Counted from the first letter of the stretch, positions 25,439 to 35,853 are shown. The stretch is DNA of 64,000 nt from Pyxidicoccus parkwaysis (GCF_017301735.1 NZ_CP071090.1:1178001-1242000); one strand, 5' to 3'. The notes: generated by a model not told the origin, from the sequence alone. Translations and numbers: made by a program.

Positions 25439-26421
25439 GGGAAGAGCTCCGGGTTGACGCAGTGAGGGGGCCGCCGTCCGTCGAGCGCGGCCAGAAGGTT
25501 GTCCACCGCCATGGAGGCCATTCGCCCCCGGGTGGCATGCGAGGCGCTGGCGATGTGCGGTGCCAGCAGCACGTTCGGCAACGTCATCAGCGGGCTGTCC
25601 GTGGGCAGCGGCTCCGGGTCCATGACGTCCAGCGCGGCGCCGCCGAGCCGCCCGTCTCGCAGCGCCTCGATGAGCGCCGCCTGGTCCACCACGCCGCCGC
25701 GCGCGGTGTTGACGAGCAGCGCCCCCGGCTTCATCCGGGCCAGTTCCTCGTTCCCCAGCCAGTGCCGCGTCTCCGATGACAGCGGGACGTGGAGGCTCAC
25801 GATGTCCGACTCCGCCAGCAGCGCCGCCTTGTCCACGCGCCGCACGCCCAGCTCCGCCTCCAATTCGGGCCGCGCCTTCCGGCCCACGTACAGCACGCGC
25901 ATGCCGAAGCCGCGCGCCCGCCGGGCCACCGCCGCGCCGATGGCGCCCAGGCCGACGATGCCCAGCGTGGCCCCGTGGATGTCGGTGCCCAGGAGCAGGG
26001 TGGGGCTCCACGTGCGCCATTTTCCCGCGCGCACGTAGGCATCCGCCTCCGCCACCCGTCGCGCCAGCCCCATCAGCAGGGCGAAGGCGAAGTCCGCGGT
26101 GGTGTCCGTGAGCACACCCGGAGTGTTGCCCACCGGAATCCGGCGCGTGGTACAGGCCGGCACGTCGATGTTGTCGTAGCCCACCGCCACGTTGCTCACC
26201 GCCCGCAGGCCCGGCGCGGCGGCGAGCAGGGGAGCGTCCACCCGGTCTGTCAGCAGGGTGACAAGGCCCTCGGCGTTCGCCGCCTCGGCCAGCAGCGTGT
26301 CACGGGAGGGTGGCAGCTCGTCGTCCCACACCCGCAGGTCCACGTGCCTGCCCAGCCGGCCGAGGGCCTCTCCAGGGAGCTGGCGGGTGACGAAGACGCG
26401 GGGGCGGACGGTCCGGGCCAT
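25435..26421 (-). CDS. D-2-hydroxyacid dehydrogenase (glyoxylate/hydroxypyruvate reductase type)
   Basis: 328 residues. The NAD(P) fold has [12 protein letters not shown]. Catalytic residues of the family are visible: Arg in [10 protein letters not shown], Glu in DPEPLP and His in LAPHIASA. The [10 protein letters not shown] motif and length suit the GhrB/GyaR-like group, which reduces glyoxylate or hydroxypyruvate. It is the first gene of a two-gene unit with apt. It is divergent from the SNF2 gene across about 140 nt. Confidence 0.88.
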   Translation of the reverse strand: MARTVRPRVFVTRQLPGEALGRLGRHVDLRVWDDELPPSRDTLLAEAANAEGLVTLLTDRVDAPLLAAAPGLRAVSNVAVGYDNIDVPACTTRRIPVGNTPGVLTDTTADFAFALLMGLARRVAEADAYVRAGKWRTWSPTLLLGTDIHGATLGIVGLGAIGAAVARRARGFGMRVLYVGRKARPELEAELGVRRVDKAALLAESDIVSLHVPLSSETRHWLGNEELARMKPGALLVNTARGGVVDQAALIEALRDGRLGGAALDVMDPEPLPTDSPLMTLPNVLLAPHIASASHATRGRMASMAVDNLLAALDGRRPPHCVNPELFP

Positions 26422-26568
26422 GGCGCGGGTTGATGCTCTCACAGCCTGATGCCGGTCGGCGGGTTCCGCTGGCGGACGCATCGTTTTTTCCCGCGAGCGG
26501 GAGCGCCGTTGGTGTGGTAGTCCAGCGCGTTCCCCGCGGCCAAATGGAGCCTGGGGCCTTTGCCAGCC

Positions 26569-29500
26569 GTGCAATCCACCGCCGACATCCGAGACGCCCT
26601 CCCTCCTCAGGACACCGTGTGGCTGCGGGCCCTGAAGGCCGAAGTCCAACCCACCACCTTCAAGAAGGGTCGGGAGGTGGCGGAAACCCGCCGCGTCTTC
26701 GGCCTGCAGCGAGAAGGCAACCGCATCACCGCCCAGGTCGCCGGCTCGTCCGGCGAGCGCTACCAGGTGGCTATTGAATTGGGGGACGGGAAGGCCACGT
26801 CCTCCTGCACCTGCCAGTCCTGGAACGTGTACGGGCCGCACTGCAAGCACGTGGTCGCCGCCGCGCTCATCTACGCCGCGCGCTTCCGCCCGCCCGCTCC
26901 GCCGCCCCCTCGCCCGGAGCCCGTGGCCCCTCCTCCTCCTGAGACCAATGAGGTCGCCGACGACGAGGTTCCGGTGGAACCCGTGGCGTCCGCCACCATC
27001 GACCCGGTGAACCTGCCGGCGCTCGCGAAGGTGGAGAGCTGGCTCGGCCTGTCCTCGCTGCCGGACTACGAGTTCTTCTACCGCCTCACGCCCTCCAGCA
27101 CCGGCAACGGTGGACGGCACTGGGTGGTGGACGTGCGCCGTCAGGACGCGCAGACGAAGGGGCCCATCCACGTCAAGCGCCTGCTCCAGACGGGCGGCCG
27201 CATCTCCCCCGCGGACGAGCGCGTCTTCATGATGCTGTCGCGGCACGAGCACCGCTACGACTCGCGCATCGTCCTCTCCGACGAGGACCTGAGCGAGGTG
27301 CTGGACCTCCTGCGCCAGCGCCGCGTCATCTATCGGGGTACGCAGCTCATCAACACGGAAGTGCCCGTGCGCCCGCAGATTCGCCTGGAGTCGCGCCCGG
27401 ACGGCGCCACCGCGCGAATCGAGCTGCTCTTCCCGGACGGCGCCAGCTACTCGCTGAAGGACCTCATCCTCCTGTCGGGGAAGAAGACCTGGGTCATCCA
27501 GGGGCAGAACCTGCACGCGGTGGAGCCGGACTTCCCGCCCCGCCTGCTGCGCAAGTGGCTGCTCGAGCCGAGCATGTCCTTCCCGGCCGGGCAGCTGGAC
27601 CGGGTGCTCACCTTCTTCGCCGCGCACCTGCCGCGCTTCCGCATGGCGCTGAAGGCGGACGACATCGACGTGGACGAGTCGGTGGAGCCGCGCTTCATGC
27701 TCACGCTGGAGGGCAACCCGGAGAAGGTGAAGGTGCAGCTCGCCGCCCGCTACGGGCAGACCACCGTGCCGGTGTCCCCCACGGCCACGCACCTGGGCTA
27801 CGCCAGCGGCGTGGGTGCGGACAGCCGCAAGCTGTACCGCCGCCGCGAGGAGGTGGAGCGCGCCGCGGGCAAGCTCCTGCTCGACCTGGGCCTGCGCTTC
27901 GAGCCGCAGAACTCCGTCTTCGACGCCGCCGGTGACGTCGCGCTGGAGTTCTGGGCGCGCGGCCTGGCGTCGCTGCCTTCCGAGTGGGAGCGCTTCGGAG
28001 TGCAGGCGCCCAAGGTGCGCCTGCGTCCCAAGCTCAAGCCGCGCATCCGCGTGGGCATGAGCGGCGTGCAGTGGTTCGACCTCGACGCCGAGTTCGTCAC
28101 CGACGACCAGGCGGTGGACCTGGGCGCGGTGCGCATGTGGCTGGACTCGGGCCGCCGCTTCGTCCCGCTGAAGGACGGCTCCTTCGCGGAGGCCGACCCC
28201 GCCGAAATCAAGCGCGTGGCGGACCTGCTGGAAGAGGCCGGCGCCATGCCGGGCCGCTCGCGCACGCGGCTGCCGCTGCACCAGGCCGTCGCGCTGGATT
28301 TGCTCGCGGACCTGGGCGAGTTCACCGAGGTGGAGGCCAAGGCGCGGCAGGCCATGCTGGAGCTGCGCGAGACGGCCGGTGTTCCGAAGGTCGCGGTGCC
28401 CGACGGGCTGCAGGCCACGCTGCGCCACTACCAGGAGGCGGGCCTGTCCTGGCTCTGGTTCCTGCGCCGCCATGGGCTGTCCGGCATCCTCGCGGACGAC
28501 ATGGGCCTCGGTAAGACGGTGCAGTCGCTGAGCCTCATGCAGAAGGTGGCCAACGACGAGGGGCACAAGCCGTCGCTCGTGGTGGCGCCCACCAGCGTGC
28601 TCGCCAACTGGGAGCGCGAGGCCGAGCGCTTCACGCCGGGCCTCAAGGTCATGGTGTGGCACGGCCAGGACCGCAAGGAGCGCGCGGAGGACCTGAAGGG
28701 GATGGACCTGGTCCTCACCTCGTACGCCCTGGTGCGTCGGGATTTGGACCAGCTCTCCCAGGTGGGCTTCCGCTACGTCGTCCTCGACGAGGCGCAGAAC
28801 ATCAAGAACGCGGACAGCGCCACCGCGCAGGCCTGCAAGTCGCTGCCGAGCGAGACGCGCCTGGCGCTCACCGGTACGCCACTGGAGAACCGCCTGTCGG
28901 AGCTGTGGAGCATCTTCGACTTCCTGATGCCGGGCTTCCTCGGCAGCGCGGATGGCTTCAGCGACAGGTACGAGCAGCCCATCCAGGTGGCCAACGACGC
29001 CTCCGCGAAGGACCGGCTGCGCCGCCGGATTCAGCCCTTCATCCTGCGACGTCTGAAGACGGAGGTGGCCAAGGACCTGCCGCCCAAGACGGAGTCCATC
29101 GCCTGGTGCGAGATGGAGCCCGGTCAGGCCGCCCTCTACCGCGAGGTGCTGGACGAGAGCCGCCGCAAGGTGTCGGAGTCGATTGAAAAGGTGGGCTTCA
29201 AGCGCAGCCGCGTGTCCATCCTCGCCGCGCTGATGCGCCTGCGTCAGGTGTGCTGCGACCCGCGCCTCTTGAAGATGCCGCCCGGCACGCTGCTGCCGTC
29301 CAGCGCCAAGGTGGAGCGCTTCCTCCAACTGGTGGAGGACCTGGTGGCGGAGGGCCACCGCGCGCTCGTCTTCAGCCAGTTCACGGAGATGCTGGAGCTG
29401 CTCAAGACGGAGGCCGACAAGAAGGGCCTGCGCTACCTCTACCTGGACGGTCGCACCAAGGACCGCATGGGCAAGGTGGACGAGTACAACCAGCCCGACG

Positions 29501-29817
29501 GCCCCCCGCTGTTCTTCATCTCCCTGAAGGCGGGCGGCACCGGCCTCAACCTCACCGCCGCGGACTACGTCATCCACTTCGACCCGTGGTGGAACCCGGC
29601 CGTGGAGGACCAGGCCACGGACCGTACGCACCGCATCGGCCAGACGCGCGCCGTCATCAGCTACAAGCTGATTACCCGCGGCACGGTGGAGGAGAAGATT
29701 CTCGCCCTCCAGCGCCGCAAGCGGGACCTCGCCGCCGGAGTGCTGGGCGCCGACGGTGACGAGTTGGGCAGGACACTCACCGAGCAGGACATCCAGGAGC
29801 TGTTCACCGAAATCTGA
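26569..29817 (+). CDS. SWI2/SNF2-family ATPase with SWIM zinc finger
   Basis: About 1080 residues. The SWIM zinc finger reads [16 protein letters not shown] (near residue 85), followed by a proline-rich linker. A central SNF2-associated region leads to the two helicase lobes: DDMGLGKT (Walker A), DEAQN (DEAQ box), TGTPLENR, then [19 protein letters not shown] and DRTHRIGQ. These are translocases that remodel nucleic-acid-protein complexes, often linked to transcription or repair. The start is uncertain: GTG at 26569 or TTG at 26560 are in frame, and neither has a clear ribosome site. A terminator-like stem follows the stop. Confidence 0.9.
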   Translation: MQSTADIRDALPPQDTVWLRALKAEVQPTTFKKGREVAETRRVFGLQREGNRITAQVAGSSGERYQVAIELGDGKATSSCTCQSWNVYGPHCKHVVAAALIYAARFRPPAPPPPRPEPVAPPPPETNEVADDEVPVEPVASATIDPVNLPALAKVESWLGLSSLPDYEFFYRLTPSSTGNGGRHWVVDVRRQDAQTKGPIHVKRLLQTGGRISPADERVFMMLSRHEHRYDSRIVLSDEDLSEVLDLLRQRRVIYRGTQLINTEVPVRPQIRLESRPDGATARIELLFPDGASYSLKDLILLSGKKTWVIQGQNLHAVEPDFPPRLLRKWLLEPSMSFPAGQLDRVLTFFAAHLPRFRMALKADDIDVDESVEPRFMLTLEGNPEKVKVQLAARYGQTTVPVSPTATHLGYASGVGADSRKLYRRREEVERAAGKLLLDLGLRFEPQNSVFDAAGDVALEFWARGLASLPSEWERFGVQAPKVRLRPKLKPRIRVGMSGVQWFDLDAEFVTDDQAVDLGAVRMWLDSGRRFVPLKDGSFAEADPAEIKRVADLLEEAGAMPGRSRTRLPLHQAVALDLLADLGEFTEVEAKARQAMLELRETAGVPKVAVPDGLQATLRHYQEAGLSWLWFLRRHGLSGILADDMGLGKTVQSLSLMQKVANDEGHKPSLVVAPTSVLANWEREAERFTPGLKVMVWHGQDRKERAEDLKGMDLVLTSYALVRRDLDQLSQVGFRYVVLDEAQNIKNADSATAQACKSLPSETRLALTGTPLENRLSELWSIFDFLMPGFLGSADGFSDRYEQPIQVANDASAKDRLRRRIQPFILRRLKTEVAKDLPPKTESIAWCEMEPGQAALYREVLDESRRKVSESIEKVGFKRSRVSILAALMRLRQVCCDPRLLKMPPGTLLPSSAKVERFLQLVEDLVAEGHRALVFSQFTEMLELLKTEADKKGLRYLYLDGRTKDRMGKVDEYNQPDGPPLFFISLKAGGTGLNLTAADYVIHFDPWWNPAVEDQATDRTHRIGQTRAVISYKLITRGTVEEKILALQRRKRDLAAGVLGADGDELGRTLTEQDIQELFTEI

Positions 29818-29831
29818 GGGGTTGCGTGGTT

Positions 29832-29849
29832 GGGGCTCCCACGAGCCCC
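29832..29849. terminator. Stem-loop after the SNF2 gene
   Basis: Perfect 7-bp stem GGGGCTC / GAGCCCC with a 4-nt loop 15 nt past the stop. It separates SNF2 from recN. Confidence 0.55.
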
Positions 29850-29910
29850 CTCTCCCACCCGTACGCCAGACGTGCGCACGACCTGACCGCCTGTGCAGTG
29901 TCAGAGGGAC

Positions 29911-29927
29911 CTGCTAGGGTGTTCAGT
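29911..29927 (+). promoter_or_regulatory. Candidate LexA box upstream of recN
   Basis: CTGCTAGGGTGTTCAGT matches the motif I recall for Myxococcus LexA (CT...N...GTTCAG) at 14 of 17 positions, including the whole GTTCAG core. It ends 35 nt before the recN start. SOS control of recN is known in other bacteria. Confidence 0.5.
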
Positions 29928-29962
29928 CACCAGGGCCGTCGTACGGACCACGGAGGGCGCGC

Positions 29963-31711
29963 GTGCTGCTGGGTCTTCGGATTTCGAACGTGGCGGTGAT
30001 CGAGGAGGTGGAGGTGGCGTTCGGAGCCGGCCTCACCGTCCTCACAGGTGAGACAGGTGCGGGCAAGTCCATCCTCGTGGATGCACTGGGCCTGCTGCTG
30101 GGTGGGCGGGCCGACGCGGACGTCATCCGTGCCGGCTGCGAGGAGGCGTCCGTGGAGGGCGTCTTCATCCGCACCCCGGCATTGGGGCAGCGGCTGGAGG
30201 AGCTCGGCCTGCCGGACCTCGGAGAGGAGGTGTTGGTGCGCCGGGTGCTCGGCCGGACGGGCCGGGGCAAGGTGTACGTCAACGGCGCCCTGGTGACGGT
30301 GGGCGTGCTGGCCAGGCTCACGCGGGGGGCGGTGGACATCGCCGGTCAGCACGAGCACGTCAGCCTCTTCGACTCGGGCCTGCACCGCGTGCTGCTGGAC
30401 AGGTATGGCGCCCTGGACGAGGCGCTGGCGGCCTACTTCGGCGAGTACACGGCCCTGCGCGAGGTGGAGTCGCGCATGGACGCGCTGGGTGGGGACGAGG
30501 CCAAGGTGCGCGAGCGCGCCGAGTTCCTCCGCTTCCAGCTCGACGAAATCGAGCGCATGGACCCCGAGGCGGGGGAGGACGTCCGGCTGGACGCCGAGCG
30601 CAAGCGGCTGGGCAGCGCGGAGAAGCTCAAGCGCCACGCGTCCGAGGCGGAGCTGCTCGTCTCCGGCGAGGAGCAGTCCGCCGTGGAGACGGTGAGCCGC
30701 GCGCTGGGGCTGGTGCATGACGCGGTGAAGACGGACGCCACGCTGGCGCCGGTGGCGCAGTCGCTCAGCACCGCCCTGTCGGAGTTGGAGGAGGCGCAGC
30801 GCCGCCTCAACCGCTACGTGGAGGGGCTGGAGTCGGACCCGTCGCGGCTGGCGGACGTGGAGGAGCGGCTGGACGCGCTCAAGCGGCTGTGCCGCAAGCA
30901 CGGCACCCTCCTGGACGGTCTCCTGAAGAAGCGCGGCGAAATCGAGACCGAGCTGGGCACGCTGGAGAACCGGAAGGAAATCCTGGAGGAGCTGGCGGCG
31001 GAGCGGCTCCGGGTGGAGGAGCGCACGCGCAAGGCGGCGGCGGCGCTGTCCCGCAAGCGCGTGGCGTGCGCGGTGGAGTTCTCGGCCCAGGTGCGCGAGG
31101 GCCTGGGGCACCTGGCCATGGGCAAGGCGGCCTTCGAGGTGCGGGTGATGCCGGGCGAGACGCTGCGGCCGGACGGCTCGGACGACGTGGAGTTCTTCTT
31201 CAGCGCCAACCCGGGAGAGCCGCCGCGTCCGCTGGCCAAGGTGGCCTCCGGTGGTGAGGCGAGCCGCCTGCTCCTGGCCCTCAAACGTGCACTGGCCGAC
31301 AGTGACAACTGCGGCTGCTACATCCTCGACGAGGCGGACGCGGGCGTCAGCGGCGCGATTGCCGACGTGGTGGGCCGGATGATCAAGGAGGTGAGCAGCC
31401 ACCGTCAGGTGCTCTGCATCACCCACCTGCCGCAGGTGGCCGCCTACGCGGACGCGCACCTGCTCATCCGCAAGAGCCTCAAGGGAGAGCGCACCGTCTC
31501 CGAGGTGGCCGTGCTGGAGGCGGGCACCGAGCGCACGCGCGAGCTGGCGCGGATGATGTCCGGCGTGGAGGTGACGCGCGAGGCGCTGGGGGCCGCCGAG
31601 GCCCTGGTGCGCTCGGCCAACCGGGCGCTGGGCTCGCCCACGCCGAGGGCCCGCAGCCGGGAATCGGGCCCGGAGGGCAGCCCCCGGGGCCGCCTCCGAC
31701 GCACCGCGTAG
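29963..31711 (+). CDS. recN: DNA repair protein RecN
   Basis: 582 residues; SMC-like ATPase for double-strand break repair. Walker A is GETGAGKS (residues about 30-37), the ABC signature is ASGGEASR and Walker B is YILDEADAGVSG, with a coiled coil between. Start is GTG with GGAGGG 6 nt upstream. A LexA-like site lies 36 nt before it, which fits SOS induction. A stem-loop follows. Confidence 0.96.
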   Translation: MLLGLRISNVAVIEEVEVAFGAGLTVLTGETGAGKSILVDALGLLLGGRADADVIRAGCEEASVEGVFIRTPALGQRLEELGLPDLGEEVLVRRVLGRTGRGKVYVNGALVTVGVLARLTRGAVDIAGQHEHVSLFDSGLHRVLLDRYGALDEALAAYFGEYTALREVESRMDALGGDEAKVRERAEFLRFQLDEIERMDPEAGEDVRLDAERKRLGSAEKLKRHASEAELLVSGEEQSAVETVSRALGLVHDAVKTDATLAPVAQSLSTALSELEEAQRRLNRYVEGLESDPSRLADVEERLDALKRLCRKHGTLLDGLLKKRGEIETELGTLENRKEILEELAAERLRVEERTRKAAAALSRKRVACAVEFSAQVREGLGHLAMGKAAFEVRVMPGETLRPDGSDDVEFFFSANPGEPPRPLAKVASGGEASRLLLALKRALADSDNCGCYILDEADAGVSGAIADVVGRMIKEVSSHRQVLCITHLPQVAAYADAHLLIRKSLKGERTVSEVAVLEAGTERTRELARMMSGVEVTREALGAAEALVRSANRALGSPTPRARSRESGPEGSPRGRLRRTA

Positions 31712-31721
31712 CGCGAAGTGA

Positions 31722-31749
31722 GGGGCAAGGGCATTCGCGTCCTTGCCCC
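31722..31749 (+). terminator. Stem-loop between recN and the PP2C gene
   Basis: Perfect 9-bp stem GGGGCAAGG / CCTTGCCCC, 10-nt loop, 11 nt past the recN stop. It also covers the TTG codon at 31743, which argues against that codon as the next gene's start. Confidence 0.6.
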
Positions 31750-31778
31750 ATAACGGGGCCTCACATAGCATCCAGGGT

Positions 31779-32576
31779 GTGTCCAGCACCGCAGGGCAGA
31801 CCGCGGCCTCCCGCCTCAAAATTGTCTCCGCTGGCCTGACGGACGTCGGCCGGAAGCGGAACCACAATGAGGACAGCTTCCTTATTGACGACGAGCTGCA
31901 GCTCTATGTCGTGGCGGACGGAATGGGTGGGCACGCGGGTGGAGGCACCGCGTCGCGCATCGCCGTCGAGACCATCGACAAGGAGATGCGCCGGGCCCGG
32001 GAGGGGAAGGACAACCCCTTCCTCTCCGTGCCCAACCTCCAGGATTCCCCCATACCGGAGTCACTGCGCACGGCGGTAGAGAAGGCCTGTCTGGCCATCT
32101 TCACCGCCGCCCAGGAGGACGCGCGGCTGTCCGGCATGGGCACCACCGTCATCTCCCTGGTGGTGCGGGACGAGCACGCCTTCTTCGCTCACGTGGGCGA
32201 CAGCCGGGCGTACCTCATCCGGGGCGACCTCATCCAGCAGATCTCCGAGGACCACTCGCTGGTCAACGAGCAGATCAAGGCCGGGATGATTACCCCCGAG
32301 GAAGCCAAGCACTCCCGCTACAAGAACATCATCACCCGCTCCGTCGGCTTCGAGGAGGAAGTCCAGGTGGATGTCATGGGGCTGGTGTCGGAGCCCGGTG
32401 ACGTCTTCCTCCTCTGCTCGGACGGCCTGGCCAACATGCTCGAGGACCGTGAAATCCACGAGGTGGTGTCCAAGGCCCGGGCACTGGATGAAGCGCCCAA
32501 GCGTCTCATCGACCTCGCCAACGAGCGGGGCGGTGACGACAACATCACCGTCATCGTGGTGCGCGTGGAGGCCTGA
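31779..32576 (+). CDS. PP2C-type Ser/Thr protein phosphatase
   Basis: 265 residues from the GTG. Motifs of metal-dependent PP2C phosphatases are present in order: RNHNEDSF, VVADGMGGHAGG, GMGTTVI, VGDSRAY, CSDGLANML and GGDDNITV. It removes phosphate from Ser/Thr and is the likely antagonist of Hanks kinases such as those in this window. I prefer GTG 31779 to TTG 31743 because the latter lies in a stem-loop. No membrane segment is seen, so it should be cytoplasmic. Confidence 0.9.
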   Translation: MSSTAGQTAASRLKIVSAGLTDVGRKRNHNEDSFLIDDELQLYVVADGMGGHAGGGTASRIAVETIDKEMRRAREGKDNPFLSVPNLQDSPIPESLRTAVEKACLAIFTAAQEDARLSGMGTTVISLVVRDEHAFFAHVGDSRAYLIRGDLIQQISEDHSLVNEQIKAGMITPEEAKHSRYKNIITRSVGFEEEVQVDVMGLVSEPGDVFLLCSDGLANMLEDREIHEVVSKARALDEAPKRLIDLANERGGDDNITVIVVRVEA

Positions 32577-32798
32577 GCCGGCTGCCGTGACAAGCAGTGG
32601 CCTCTGACCCTCCCCATGGGTCTGTTGACCTTGATACTTTAGAAGCAAGAATGGTATCTGCCCCAACGTTTCCAGCGGCGGCGAAATGCCGCTGGGCGAC
32701 GGAGGCGGTCTGGGGATTGGCTGGGGGAGGTGTTGCGCGAGAACGAGCGACTTAGCTTGTCGCGCCAGAAGTCCCACGCAAAAGCAGGGAGCGGTCCC
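32577..32798 (+). promoter_or_regulatory. Leader/promoter region of the M23 peptidase gene
   Basis: TTGACC (32625-32630) is a plausible -35, with AAGAAT about 16 nt downstream as a weak -10. A stem CAGCGGC / GCCGCTG (32673-32694, 8-nt loop) would lie in the mRNA leader. In-frame codons from 32730 (GTG) could extend the protein, but the better ribosome site (AGGGAG) is before 32799. Confidence 0.4.
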
Positions 32799-33716
32799 GT
32801 GGCGAAAAAGTCCTTCACGCTGATGGTGATCCCGGACCACGACGCGCCGGTGAAGCGGTACACCATCCAGAGGTCCTTCCTCATGCAGGTGGGGATGGGG
32901 CTGATGTTGGTGGTGGGACTGGCGGCGGGTGCAAGCGTCCACTACTTCCAGGTCGCCGCCGACGCGTCGGAGAACCGCATCCTCCGTGAGGAGAACCTGA
33001 CGCTCCGCTCGCAGCTCAAGTCGGTGCGCGAGCGCATCGAGCACATCGGCTCCACGTTGGACAGGGTGGAGCGGTTCGACCAGAAGCTGCGCGCGATTAC
33101 GTTGTTGTCCGACCCGCAGCGCAACCTGGCCATGGGCCCGACGGAGCCCGAGGCGGGCACCACGGCGCCGGCCACGGACACCCAGTTCACCCAGCTGACC
33201 TCCACGGTTTCGCCGGGCGCGCTGCTGGGCAAGCTGGACAAGCTGAGCGCGGAGGCCACCCGTCAGGAGCAGAGCCTCCAGGAGCTGCAGGCGTACTTCC
33301 AGGACCAGAAGTCGATGCTGGCCTCCACGCCGTCCGTCTGGCCCGCGCGCGGTTGGGTGACGAGCGACTTCGGCCAGCGCCTGGACCCGTACACCGCGGA
33401 CCGCGTCATGCACGCGGGCCTCGACATCGCGGCGCCGCACGGCAAGGAAGTCTATTCGCCGTCGGATGGCACGGTGGTGTTCGCCGGCCTCGAGGGTGGG
33501 TACGGCAACGTGCTCGTCATCGACCACGGGTACGGCATCAAGACGCGCTACGGCCACCTGTCGAAGATGCTGGTGAAGGCGGGTGACCACGTGAAGCGCG
33601 GGGCGCTCATCGCGGCGGTGGGCAACACCGGCCGCTCCACCGGCCCGCACCTCCACTACGAGGTCCGCGTCAACGGCATCCCGCAGAACCCGCGCAAGTT
33701 CATCCTCGAGGAGTAG
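32799..33716 (+). CDS. M23 (LytM-type) peptidoglycan endopeptidase, membrane-anchored
   Basis: 305 residues. A short basic N-terminus is followed by one membrane segment (about residues 30-50, VGMGLMLVVGLAAGA) and a coiled coil (about 60-110). The M23 zinc peptidase domain is C-terminal, with HAGLDIAA (HxxxD) and GPHLHYE (HxH), so the metal site is complete. It should cut peptide cross-links or regulate amidases at the cell wall. I chose the GTG at 32799 (protein begins as MAKKSFTLMVIP) because AGGGAG sits 8 nt upstream; an open extension starts at 32730. Confidence 0.9.
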   Translation: MAKKSFTLMVIPDHDAPVKRYTIQRSFLMQVGMGLMLVVGLAAGASVHYFQVAADASENRILREENLTLRSQLKSVRERIEHIGSTLDRVERFDQKLRAITLLSDPQRNLAMGPTEPEAGTTAPATDTQFTQLTSTVSPGALLGKLDKLSAEATRQEQSLQELQAYFQDQKSMLASTPSVWPARGWVTSDFGQRLDPYTADRVMHAGLDIAAPHGKEVYSPSDGTVVFAGLEGGYGNVLVIDHGYGIKTRYGHLSKMLVKAGDHVKRGALIAAVGNTGRSTGPHLHYEVRVNGIPQNPRKFILEE

Positions 33717-33728
33717 CAAGGTGCTTCA

Positions 33729-33806
33729 CTCCGGCGCTGGAGCCTCGGGCTCGCGCCGGCGCGGAGGAAGTGACTCCGGCGCTGGAGCTTGTTGCTCGCG
33801 CCGGAG
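33729..33806. terminator. Duplicated stem-loop between convergent genes
   Basis: Two tandem copies (period 45 bp) of CTCCGGCGC...GCGCCGG occur at 33729-33759 and 33774-33806. The second has a perfect 9-bp stem with a 15-nt loop. They sit between the M23 gene and the convergent degenerate-GGDEF gene and may terminate both. Confidence 0.55.
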
Positions 33807-33827
33807 CCCGACGGTCCGCTCAGTCGC

Positions 33828-34532
33828 TCACGGTGTTCCGGGCGCGGGGACGAACCCATCCAGTCGCAGGCGTCGGCGCTGAAGCCCGCTCGCGCGTCCG
33901 GTGCGCACCATGACGTGGGTGCGCTCCAGCTCGGCCCAGACGAGCGGCCCCAGCACCTGCCAGTGCGAGGGCGCATCCACCGTCAGCTCCAGCAGGCTCA
34001 CCGTCCACGCCGGCACGTCCGCGTCAGGCGTGCCCTCGGGGAGCACGCGGCGCACGTCCTTCGCCAGCCGCTCCCGCGTGGGCGCGTCCAGGTTCTCGCT
34101 CACCGTGAGCTGCGACGTGGGCACCAGCAGCGCCGCGAAGCAGTCCGCGTGCAGGCGCACCACCTTGGCCCCCGGGTATTGCGCGGACAGGGACTCGGCC
34201 GTGGCGCGCAGCAGCGCGTCCCCGGTGGCGAAGCCGAAGCGCGCGTTGACGTGAATCATCCCCTGCACGTCGGCGATGACGGCGCCCACGCGCCACCCGT
34301 CATGGTGGGCGTGCGTGGACAAGTCATATTCCTCCTTGAGGAGGTTGCCCTGCGTGAGGGCCGGCACCTGGAGCGCACCCGTCTTCGGGTCCGGGTGGCC
34401 ACGGCGGGCCTGCTCGGCCTGGAGGAGCACCTCCACGGCGGCCTGAACGGGCGCGTCCCGGTGGCGCTGGAGCACCCACGGATTCAGGGCGATGAGGGCG
34501 GTGGCGGTGGCGTCGTCGAGCGGGTAGGGCAT
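33828..34532 (-). CDS. Degenerate GGDEF-domain protein
   Basis: 234 residues. The middle part follows a GGDEF domain (VGAVIADVQGMIHVNARFGF, GDALLRATAESL, VVRLHADCFAALL), but the active-site signature reads HADCF instead of GGDEF. Diguanylate cyclase activity is therefore very unlikely. The fold could bind c-di-GMP or GTP, or serve in protein contact. There is no sensor domain; a short N-terminal region precedes it. It is 43 nt downstream of the rlmM stop on the same strand, so it may be co-transcribed. Confidence 0.75.
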   Translation of the reverse strand: MPYPLDDATATALIALNPWVLQRHRDAPVQAAVEVLLQAEQARRGHPDPKTGALQVPALTQGNLLKEEYDLSTHAHHDGWRVGAVIADVQGMIHVNARFGFATGDALLRATAESLSAQYPGAKVVRLHADCFAALLVPTSQLTVSENLDAPTRERLAKDVRRVLPEGTPDADVPAWTVSLLELTVDAPSHWQVLGPLVWAELERTHVMVRTGRASGLQRRRLRLDGFVPAPGTP

Positions 34533-34575
34533 CGCGCCCCTTCTGTAGCGCGTCCCGCGCCGGAGCGCAGGCGCT

Positions 34576-35853
34576 TCACTTCATGCGGTGGGCCGTCACC
34601 GTCACCTCGTCCCGGTCATGGTAGAGCTGCCGGACGGTGAGGCCCTCCCAGCCTCCCTCCTTCTCCAGCGTCTGGCGCACGCGCAGCAGCACCGGGTTCT
34701 TGTCCTTCATCGGCAGCTTGATGTTGGCCACCAGGTGGCGCGCCCACCCGCGCCGTCCCCACTTGGCCAGCAGTTGCGCCACCTCCAGCGGTCGCCACGC
34801 CATGTCGCAGAAGAGCCAGTCCGCCGGCTCCTCGGGCGCGTAGGCGAAGGCGCTCTCCTGCACGTGCTGGACGCGCTTGTTGGCGGCCAGTTCCGGCATC
34901 AGCCGCGCCGGGTCCACCGCCACCACCCGCGCCCCGCGTGACACCAGCCGCTGCGTCCACCCGCCCGGCGCCGCGCCCAAATCCACGCAGACGTCACCGC
35001 GCCCGGGCTCGAAGGCCAGCCCGTCCAGCGCCTCCTCCAGCTTCATGGCCGCGCGCGAGGGGGACTCGCCCGCGCGCTTCATGCGCCGCCGCCCGCCCGC
35101 CGCCAGCGACAGCGCCTCTCGCGCGGGCACCGCGCCCACCACCGTCACTCCGTCCGGCGCCATGCACAGCCCCACCAGCACCGCGCCCGCCTCGCGCGCC
35201 CGCTGCGCGTCGTCCACCAAGCGCTCCGGGGGAAGCCTCGCGCGCACGGCCGCCTCCATCGCCTCCGCGGGAGCGGCCAGCGTGTTGCCTCGCGGTGTGT
35301 CCGGCGTGAAGGACTGCACCACCCAGGGCCCCCCGCCCGGCAGTGAGCGCACGGCCTTCGCCGCCGCCTCGGCCACCGCGTCCGGCGTGCCGCCCGTCAG
35401 CGACACCACCACCCGGTAGCCGGCCCGGGCGAAGGCGGGCGACAGGCCGGTGACGGTCTCGCTCTCCACCAGGGCCTCGCCCAGCAGGCGGGGATGGGCG
35501 CCCGCCCACTCCAGCTCCTCATAGAGGTGGGGCTCGAAGCCGGCGCGGCAGGTCCACAGCCAGTGCCCCGCCCGAGCGGCCAGCGTCTGTGCGGGCATGG
35601 GCGGCACGCGGGCCCGGGGTGGGACCCGGGGGGCGGGCGGCGCGGCATGTGCTGGCCCCCCGTCGCCAGGAGCTCCGCCCCGGGGGCTTCGCGGACCTCC
35701 GGCACCCGGGCCGCCACGAGGGCCCGGGCCCGGGGCGCCCCGGGGGGCAGGCCCCTGGCGTCCCCTGGACGCACCCGGACGTGCGGGACGGCGGGGTTTG
35801 CCCGTGGGTGAAGGTCGGCCCTGACCGCGACGTTGATTTCTTGTGGGGGACAT
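34576..35853 (-). CDS. rlmM: 23S rRNA 2'-O-methyltransferase RlmM-like
   Basis: 425 residues. The first 85 residues are Arg/Gly/Pro-rich low complexity (likely RNA-binding, absent from E. coli RlmM). A THUMP-like region follows, then the FtsJ/RrmJ-type SAM domain with VDLGAAPGGWTQRL, VVAVDPA, WLFCDMAWRP and LVANIKLPMK (the catalytic Lys-Asp-Lys type residues). RlmM methylates C2498 of 23S rRNA in E. coli. The ATG at 35853 is chosen because it leaves room for promoters in the 170-nt spacer to secA; the ribosome site is weak. Confidence 0.85.
   Translation of the reverse strand: MSPTRNQRRGQGRPSPTGKPRRPARPGASRGRQGPAPRGAPGPGPRGGPGAGGPRSPRGGAPGDGGPAHAAPPAPRVPPRARVPPMPAQTLAARAGHWLWTCRAGFEPHLYEELEWAGAHPRLLGEALVESETVTGLSPAFARAGYRVVVSLTGGTPDAVAEAAAKAVRSLPGGGPWVVQSFTPDTPRGNTLAAPAEAMEAAVRARLPPERLVDDAQRAREAGAVLVGLCMAPDGVTVVGAVPAREALSLAAGGRRRMKRAGESPSRAAMKLEEALDGLAFEPGRGDVCVDLGAAPGGWTQRLVSRGARVVAVDPARLMPELAANKRVQHVQESAFAYAPEEPADWLFCDMAWRPLEVAQLLAKWGRRGWARHLVANIKLPMKDKNPVLLRVRQTLEKEGGWEGLTVRQLYHDRDEVTVTAHRMK

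Noticed and set aside
31743..31778. TTG start for the PP2C gene
   Set aside because: It lies in the stem-loop after recN; GTG 31779 is more likely.
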